Of a DNA stretch of 7,077 nucleotides, positions 1 to 4,725 are shown one piece after another. How positions within the stretch are numbered: the stretch's first letter is position 1; every line of letters begins with the position of its first letter. Source of the stretch: Bacteroidota bacterium (GTDB taxonomy: Bacteria > Bacteroidota > Rhodothermia > Rhodothermales > UBA10348); NCBI GenBank assembly GCA_004356385.1, contig SMXL01000108.1, forward strand, positions 1 to 7,077, in the 5' to 3' direction. The notes under the pieces were generated by a model. The model saw only the letters and a program-made list of their open reading frames with translations. It was not told the origin of the DNA and searched no databases. Both the position numbers and the translations under genes were made by a program.

Positions 1-1292
1 AATTCCGAACGACCGCCAGCGGTGAACTGCCGACCGATGAAGACATCAGGAACAGCATTCGGAACGGTATGCCGTATACAGCGATGCCGCCGTGGCCGTC
101 GCTCTCAAATGCGGACGTCACCGATTTGATGTACCACATCAAAACGTTTTCCTCGGATTTTTCGGGCCCGTTTGGCGAAGTCACCGCCCTGGAAATCCCC
201 AGTCCGCCGTCGATGACAGATGCATCTATTGCCCGTGGACGTGAAGTATACCTGACCAATCAGTGTTCCGACTGCCACGGAAACCGAGGACTGGGAGACG
301 GGCCATCAGCGCCCACACTGGAAGATCGGTGGGGCTATCCGATTCGTGCTGCCGATATGACGAAACGCTGGGCGTTTCGAGGAGGAGGAACTCGCGAAGA
401 TATTTACCAGACTTTTACGACGGGACTCGATGGTACACCCATGCCATCGTTTGAAATCTCACCACCGGAAGATCAGTGGGCGCTCGTTGACTACGTCTAT
501 TCTCTCTCTCGGGATGAGCCGAATTACGCGACCATGGTAATTGCGCACGCGACCACCGGACCGATAGATCTCTCTCAAAAATCCTTCACAGACATTGAGC
601 CGGCGTATTTCCCGGTGGTAGGACAGATTATGGAACCGGGACGATCATTCTTCCCGGGAGTCAACGGAGTCAACGTACGCGCGGTTTACAACGACGAACA
701 TATAGCCATCATGCTTGAGTGGCACGATATGTCGGCCGATACGAGCGGATCTAATGCACCCACTCTCGTTCCACCGGGGGCATTCGATGCTGATTCGGAC
801 TCGATGATGGTGTTTTCAGATGCCGCTGCCATTCAGTTTCCGACGGTTCTTTCAGCGGGCAGTGAGATGCCCTATTTCATCTTTGGAGATCGAAAGCTAA
901 GCACAGATATCTGGTATTCTGATCTCGCGGCATCCGGTGCAACGCATTATGTGGGTAAGGGCGCTTCGAATTTGAGCGAAGAGGGTCCCGAGCTCGCTTT
1001 CTCATCGTCGTTCGAGGAAGGGGAGTGGACCGTCATCTTCCGCCGCGCCCGGAACGAAGAAGCCCATACTGTTTTTGACGAGGGCTCTTTCGTACCCATC
1101 GCCTTCTCGATCTGGGACGGATTTAGTCGCGAACGAGGGAATAAACGAGGTCTTACCAGTTGGTCATACCTGTATATGGATGTGGCCGTAAAAGAGTCTC
1201 CAGTCCTACCCATGATGGCATACGGTTTTGCTACATTGCTTCTGGGGCTCGTCGTCACGTTTGTAACCCGGAAAAAAGTCAAAGGCACGTGA
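1..1292 (+). CDS. Membrane-anchored cytochrome c / ethylbenzene dehydrogenase-type heme b subunit (5' partial)
   Basis: The reading frame is open from base 3, before the first ATG at 69, and the codons before that ATG already encode cytochrome c sequence, so the true start lies outside the window. About 429 residues are visible. The first part is the end of a cytochrome c domain with a TAMPPW motif that should supply the methionine heme ligand. A second cytochrome c domain follows, with heme-attachment motif CSDCH at 264-278 and a likely Met ligand in TPMPSF (about 429-446). Next comes a region of about 190 residues resembling the ethylbenzene dehydrogenase gamma-type heme b domain (EB_dh family), including MPYFIFGD near 867-890 and the closing SWSYLYMDV segment. 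A hydrophobic helix at about 1200-1263 followed by RKKVKG is a C-terminal membrane anchor with the heme domains outside. Known relatives pass electrons for type II DMSO-reductase-family molybdoenzymes; the actual substrate cannot be told here. The domain assignment is fairly sure, the partner enzyme inferred. Confidence 0.85.
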   Translation, partial: FRTTASGELPTDEDIRNSIRNGMPYTAMPPWPSLSNADVTDLMYHIKTFSSDFSGPFGEVTALEIPSPPSMTDASIARGREVYLTNQCSDCHGNRGLGDGPSAPTLEDRWGYPIRAADMTKRWAFRGGGTREDIYQTFTTGLDGTPMPSFEISPPEDQWALVDYVYSLSRDEPNYATMVIAHATTGPIDLSQKSFTDIEPAYFPVVGQIMEPGRSFFPGVNGVNVRAVYNDEHIAIMLEWHDMSADTSGSNAPTLVPPGAFDADSDSMMVFSDAAAIQFPTVLSAGSEMPYFIFGDRKLSTDIWYSDLAASGATHYVGKGASNLSEEGPELAFSSSFEEGEWTVIFRRARNEEAHTVFDEGSFVPIAFSIWDGFSRERGNKRGLTSWSYLYMDVAVKESPVLPMMAYGFATLLLGLVVTFVTRKKVKGT

Positions 1293-1313
1293 GCGCCTGT
1301 TGACAACAAGAGT

Positions 1314-1330
1314 GGAGAAAAATCAGCATC
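1314..1330 (+). promoter_or_regulatory. Putative translation start region of the radical SAM gene with non-standard AUC start
   Basis: GGAG at 1314-1317 is followed by AAAA and then ATC AGC ATC GAA. The frame is closed by a TGA at 1301-1303, and between that stop and the essential cysteine motif at 1385-1408 there is no in-frame ATG, GTG or TTG. ATC at 1322 sits where an ATG would be expected after the GGAG; ATC at 1328 is the second choice. Rare AUU/AUC starts are known in bacteria (infC uses AUU). The alternative is a sequence error or mutation: one A fewer in the A5 run at 1318-1322 would bring GTG at 1312 into frame, and one base change would make ATC an ATG. Confidence 0.5.
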
Positions 1331-2581
1331 GAAACGCCGCAGTCATATCGCCCCTCGCTTATTTCCTGGAATCTCACCAAGAAATGCAATCTTGCGTGTC
1401 CACACTGCTATTTGGACGCCGGAGAAGGCGCTGAAGATGAACTTACAACCGATGAATGTCTCCGTCTCGTTGATGAAATTCATTCACTCGGTACCGAGAT
1501 GTTGATCCTTACCGGTGGTGAACCGCTTCTCAGGCGAGATATTTTCGACATCGCATCATGTGCCTCGTCGAAAGGCATCTGGGTGGTGATGGGTACGAAC
1601 GGAGTACTCGTGAACGATCACGTGGCCGCCAAAATGGTGGACTGCGGGGTTAAAGGCGTAGGAATCAGTATCGATTCCGTCGACCCGGAAACGCACAACG
1701 CCTTCCGCGGAGGTCCGGATGCATGGAAGTATTCGGTACGGGCGCTCGAGATCTGCAGGCAGCACGGAATGGAAGTCCTGGTTCAGTCGACTGTTACCCG
1801 TGAGAATATGCACGAAATCAGAGATCTCATCCAATTTGCAAAGGACCATGGTGCGTGGTCGTTTAATTTATACTTCCTGGTGCGCACGGGAAGGGGTCTC
1901 GAAATGAACGATCTCACTCCCCAAGAGACCGAAGAATGTCTGAAGCAACTGGTTGAAACCCAGAACGACTATGCTCCTATGCTCGTCCGAGCAAAATGCG
2001 CCCCGCAATTCAAGCAGATTTCTTACGAGCTGGGTCTCGGGGGTCTGGAGAGTGGCGGGTGCATGGCAGCTACCGAATATTGCAGAATCACACCGGAAGG
2101 GAACGTAACTCCGTGCCCGTATATGGATGTCGTGGCCGGAAACGTGCGCGACGAAGGATTTACTCAAATTTGGAATTCGTCCAGCGTATTCACGGAGCTC
2201 AGGGATTTGTCTCTCTTAAAAGGACGCTGTGGCGCCTGTGAGTTCAAGGAGCTTTGCGGCGGATGCCGTTGCAGAGCCTACTCTTCAGGCGGTGATTATC
2301 TGGCCGAAGATCCGGCATGTATGTATAAACTCGGAAGTATTACACTTACCGAACCGGCCGAGATTATATTCTCGGACCCCGTTCTACAACGTGTGCAAAA
2401 GATTCCGATTGAGTTCATACGTACCAAGGTCAAGAAAGGACTGATGGCCTATGGCGCAAGACATGGCCTCCGAGTCATCACTTCAAACGATATGGATAAG
2501 GCCATGGCTGGCAGTAAAAGAAGCGGTTTTGGGCAGATGGCAGGCGCGAGCCTATTCAAAACACCACCGGGTGAATCATAA
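1322..2581 (+). CDS. Radical SAM/SPASM protein, NirJ/AhbC/AhbD-like, with C-terminal PCP_red-like domain
   Basis: The protein is about 419 residues if started at ATC 1322. The first conventional start, TTG at 1412, would remove the cluster-binding motif and is rejected. Counting from 1322, CNLACPHC places Cys22, Cys26 and Cys29 as the CX3CX2C ligands of the SAM-cleaving 4Fe-4S cluster, and TGGEP (about 64-68) is the SAM-binding loop. A SPASM-type auxiliary cluster region spans about 247-333: C247-X12-G-X4-C265, then CGAC (303-306), C312, CGGCRCRA and C333. The run CGGCRCRAYSSGGDYLAEDP closely recalls the heme d1 enzyme NirJ and the alternative heme pathway enzymes AhbC/AhbD, so tetrapyrrole side-chain chemistry is the leading guess; a peptide-modifying role is the alternative. 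After the SPASM region, residues about 346-396 (IPIEFIRTKVKKG...YGARHGLRVIT) resemble a PCP_red domain. It follows the heme subunit gene by about 30 bases. The enzyme class is sure, the substrate unknown. Confidence 0.85.
   Translation: MSIETPQSYRPSLISWNLTKKCNLACPHCYLDAGEGAEDELTTDECLRLVDEIHSLGTEMLILTGGEPLLRRDIFDIASCASSKGIWVVMGTNGVLVNDHVAAKMVDCGVKGVGISIDSVDPETHNAFRGGPDAWKYSVRALEICRQHGMEVLVQSTVTRENMHEIRDLIQFAKDHGAWSFNLYFLVRTGRGLEMNDLTPQETEECLKQLVETQNDYAPMLVRAKCAPQFKQISYELGLGGLESGGCMAATEYCRITPEGNVTPCPYMDVVAGNVRDEGFTQIWNSSSVFTELRDLSLLKGRCGACEFKELCGGCRCRAYSSGGDYLAEDPACMYKLGSITLTEPAEIIFSDPVLQRVQKIPIEFIRTKVKKGLMAYGARHGLRVITSNDMDKAMAGSKRSGFGQMAGASLFKTPPGES
2357..2509 (+). other. PCP_red-like domain at the end of the radical SAM protein
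   Basis: The encoded segment has the pattern of the PCP_red domain (first described at the C-terminus of the BchB/ChlB subunit of dark protochlorophyllide reductase): an L/V-x-x-I-P start, F-I-R, a basic helix, Y-x-A-R, then a G-x-x-x-I-T turn and a closing helix. It begins about ten residues after the last SPASM cysteine, so it is an appended module rather than part of the radical SAM barrel. The call is by pattern memory only; no profile search was run. Confidence 0.65.
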
Positions 2582-2607
2582 ATCTAATAATCCGACAGAA
2601 GATTAAA

Positions 2608-3417
2608 ATGGCAGAAGTAATCGACGCACTCGCAGAAGGCGTTTCGACCACCAATGGGCACGAATTATTGAACCGTGTAACGCTGGACGGAAACACACTC
2701 AGTGTGCATACGGACGTAGGTACGAAAGAATTTCAGATCCAGGAGCTCCCCGATGATTTCGTTCGCTGGCAACTGGATATGAAGCACGGTATATACGATT
2801 CCATTGAAAAAAATGAGTATATCGCATTTAACGTCGGCCACCTACCGGTTGTCGGAACATGGTCCGCTGACGGACACTTTCTCAATCTCGCGAACAAGGG
2901 AATTGGATTTACGCCACGCGATGAATACCTGGAAAAATATCTAATCCTGGTTGAGAATGCGGTTTCGGAAATCGAAAAGCTTCCACCCCACGCGGTGAAC
3001 GAAACACGCTCGTTACGAGTCGATACAGCAAGAAAAATATACTCGAATCCCGATCACATAGACTGGCGACGTCTCGCGCTCCTGGAAATTTTTGAGGGTA
3101 CGACCTTCAATAACCTCAAGGAAAATCCGATGGCGTCGGTTCTCTGGACCGGTAACTCGCCCGTGTTCATGAGTTACCAGGTGGATTGTATCGTTGAGAT
3201 CATTTCTCCAGAGGATCTCAGATATCGATTTGCGTGGGCCATGCGTAGACTGTTTGAGTACGAACCGTTTCATGTGGTCCAGACCATGTACCCCTACGCG
3301 TATTGTTTCTGGGTAAACGGTTTCAAGAATAAAACCCCGAAAAGGCGGTATCCGGGAAAACGGAGTGACAATACCGTCGATGAGGGGAAGGGGAAGATCG
3401 ACCACAAGGCAAGCTGA
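2608..3417 (+). CDS. Conserved-looking soluble protein of unknown function (269 aa)
   Basis: I do not recognise this family. The protein is soluble with no signal peptide, membrane helix or cysteine cluster motif (only two scattered Cys, 194 and 233). The N-terminal half (about 20-100) looks beta-rich (VTLDGNTLSVHT, AFNVGHLPVVGTWSADG). The second half (about 140-240) is dense in aromatic and charged residues: IDWRRLALLEIFEGTTFNNL at 151-170, VFMSYQVD at 186-193, RYRFAWAMRRLFEYEPFHV at 205-223 and MYPYAYCFWVNG at 227-238. That density of Trp, Tyr and Phe suggests a conserved ligand pocket or protein interface. The last 30 residues are basic and low in structure. ATG at 2608 follows a weak AGAAG, 26 bases after the radical SAM stop. 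Its place between a radical SAM enzyme and a ferredoxin suggests it is a partner or chaperone for that chemistry, which is inference only. Confidence 0.8.
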   Translation: MAEVIDALAEGVSTTNGHELLNRVTLDGNTLSVHTDVGTKEFQIQELPDDFVRWQLDMKHGIYDSIEKNEYIAFNVGHLPVVGTWSADGHFLNLANKGIGFTPRDEYLEKYLILVENAVSEIEKLPPHAVNETRSLRVDTARKIYSNPDHIDWRRLALLEIFEGTTFNNLKENPMASVLWTGNSPVFMSYQVDCIVEIISPEDLRYRFAWAMRRLFEYEPFHVVQTMYPYAYCFWVNGFKNKTPKRRYPGKRSDNTVDEGKGKIDHKAS

Positions 3418-3444
3418 CGGCTCACTTTTCGAGCCCTTTGAATC

Positions 3445-3684
3445 ATGGCCTACGTCATCCTTGATACCTGCAATACGTGCGGACTTTGCCTTGACGAATG
3501 TCCGATCGACGCCATCAGCATTGGAGAATCTATTTATGTTATCGATGACACTTGTTGCGAGTTTCAGGAATGTGTTGCCGTGTGTCCCGAAGATGCGATC
3601 GTACACGAGGACGATGTTCCAAGCGGCGATATGCTGAAAAATGACGCACCCGAAGACCTTGCTCCAAACATCCCAGCGAACTAA
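3445..3684 (+). CDS. Small 2[4Fe-4S]-type ferredoxin with atypical second cluster
   Basis: This 79-residue protein is a bacterial-type ferredoxin that would carry low-potential electrons in the cytoplasm. The first cluster motif is textbook: C9-X2-C12-X2-C15-X3-C19-P. The second is unusual: C37, C38, C43 and C47-P, so the central cysteine of the normal CX2CX2CX3C is Phe40 and an extra Cys lies next to C37. The repeat of ...CP-(I/E)DAI after each motif shows the two-fold ferredoxin fold. The second motif faintly resembles FdxN-type ferredoxins, in which cysteines of cluster II are spread by an inserted loop, but here the loop is short. The acidic tail (about 53-79) has no recognised role. Its position 27 bases after the unknown 269-residue gene makes it a natural electron donor for the radical SAM enzyme. 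No clear ribosome binding site precedes ATG 3445. Confidence 0.9.
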   Translation: MAYVILDTCNTCGLCLDECPIDAISIGESIYVIDDTCCEFQECVAVCPEDAIVHEDDVPSGDMLKNDAPEDLAPNIPAN

Positions 3685-3712
3685 TTCCTGAATCAGTCAC
3701 CAGAATGAAGCC

Positions 3713-4309
3713 ATGGCGGTTCAATTGATCAATCAGTCGACGATCGCCCGTTTCTTTGGCGAGATTGATACCGCCTTTTCTCGGTCCGGAACGATATATC
3801 TGGTGGGGGAGACCTCTCTCGTCCTAGAGGGTTTAGTCAGGTTTACGGATAGACTCGAATTCTGCTCGTCCGTGGATTTTGTGGATCGAGAGGCTTTCAA
3901 TCTCGCGGTGGTGAAGGTGGCGGGTGAATTGGGTGTAAAAGCCTCGGATGAATTCCCCGGAGAAGTAATTCCATTGCCCGAAGGATATGCAGCGAGACAT
4001 CGAGCCGTGATCGATGACCATTGGCTGAGTGATATCCAGCTTAAAGTATTTCATTTCGACCCGTATTCAGTCAGTTATCGAAGTATTGCCCGTGGTGGAG
4101 ATCTAGATTATCACCTGGTACTGAACTATTTAGAGCAGAAGTGGATTCTGAAAGAGGAATTGATCGAACGGTTGGAACTGTTGCTTCCTGAGTTCTCGTT
4201 CGACACCATTCAGCAGGATCCAGCGGAATTCAGGCGTCGCATGGGTGGTCTTTGGCAGATGTGGGAAAGTCTACAGTCACCAATTGAAGACGACATCCCC
4301 GTGAGCTGA
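3713..4309 (+). CDS. Nucleotidyltransferase-like protein (DUF6036-like), probably catalytically degenerate
   Basis: The 198-residue product resembles the DUF6036/minimal nucleotidyltransferase group, judged from the N-terminal pattern I-Y-L-V-G-x-T-S-L-V-L-x-G-L-x-R-x-T-D (about 28-46) and the later FDPYSVSYRSIARG...D-x-x-x-V-L-x-Y-L (about 115-140), which matches the usual 'location of the ruled helix' region after the core. In active members the first motif reads GG or GS and is followed by a D-x-D pair; here it is GE (32-33) and T-D-R-L-E, so the metal-binding pair is altered (Asp46 and Glu49 remain). I therefore infer loss or change of transferase activity and perhaps a binding role. ATG 3713 is preferred for agreement with the fold; an ATG at 3704 is another possible start in the same frame. 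No Shine-Dalgarno is evident. The stop lies one base before the next ATG, so the two are probably translated together. Confidence 0.6.
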   Translation: MAVQLINQSTIARFFGEIDTAFSRSGTIYLVGETSLVLEGLVRFTDRLEFCSSVDFVDREAFNLAVVKVAGELGVKASDEFPGEVIPLPEGYAARHRAVIDDHWLSDIQLKVFHFDPYSVSYRSIARGGDLDYHLVLNYLEQKWILKEELIERLELLLPEFSFDTIQQDPAEFRRRMGGLWQMWESLQSPIEDDIPVS

Positions 4310-4310
4310 A

Positions 4311-4688
4311 ATGACTTCAGGCGTAGAACATAAGAGATCCAGGCGTTACCAACGACTAAACGAGGTTCACTTTATTGAGCACGACGAATTCGCTCAAAAG
4401 GCACCGGCCATTGTACAGCTTGAAATCTCACGCTTGGGAGACATGATTCATGGTAACGAGCCCGGTTCCGATCTCCATACGACGCTCGTGACAGTGCGTT
4501 ACCACCTGTCATTGTTTCACGACGAGCTGAATCGAGAAATGAATGCGGTCAGCATCGAGCACCTGAACGCGGCCATCGTGAGTCTATCATTCCCCGAATC
4601 GGAGATTGCGGAAACAACCCGGGACACCATGGTATATGTTGCCGACCGTCTCGATTATATTCTTGCCCAGATGAAGCGGCTCCGGTAG
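4311..4688 (+). CDS. Small helical protein of unknown function (125 aa)
   Basis: No family is recognised. The product is small, hydrophilic, cysteine-free and lacks a signal or membrane segment. After a basic start (KRSRRYQR at 8-15) it looks wholly alpha-helical: segments about 29-46, 56-82, 83-93 and 97-124 have helical spacing of hydrophobic residues, and the end (VADRLDYILAQMKRLR) is a basic amphipathic helix. Histidines are frequent (7, 20, 24, 47, 56, 65, 70, 84), with HDE runs, so metal binding is possible but not shown. Its ATG falls one base after the stop of the preceding nucleotidyltransferase-like gene, which suggests translational coupling and possibly a physical pair. Such small helical partners also occur beside nucleotidyltransferase-like genes in toxin-antitoxin pairs, but nothing specific supports that here. 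Reality as a gene rests on tight packing and coding-like composition. Confidence 0.7.
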   Translation: MTSGVEHKRSRRYQRLNEVHFIEHDEFAQKAPAIVQLEISRLGDMIHGNEPGSDLHTTLVTVRYHLSLFHDELNREMNAVSIEHLNAAIVSLSFPESEIAETTRDTMVYVADRLDYILAQMKRLR

Positions 4689-4725
4689 CGTCCCAAAAGA
4701 AAACTTCCCACCCTAGAACTCCATT

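Noticed and set aside
1298..1308. Perfect small inverted repeat TGTTG-A-CAACA between genes 1 and 2
   Set aside because: Five-base arms without a T-run are too short for a terminator, and there is no second copy to suggest an operator.
947..1309. Open frame of 120 codons on the - strand opposite the heme subunit
   Set aside because: It is antisense to the conserved heme b domain and membrane anchor and has no signal of its own.
1412..2581. Radical SAM gene started at TTG 1412
   Set aside because: It would remove the CX3CX2C motif encoded at 1385-1408, which is in the same open frame.
3013..3606. Open frame of about 197 codons on the - strand
   Set aside because: It covers parts of two well-supported + strand genes (the 269-residue protein and the ferredoxin) and has no domain signal.
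3365..3637. Overlapping + strand frame across the end of the 269-residue gene and the ferredoxin
   Set aside because: It is out of frame with both real genes and has no motif, whereas the ferredoxin frame carries clear cysteine motifs.
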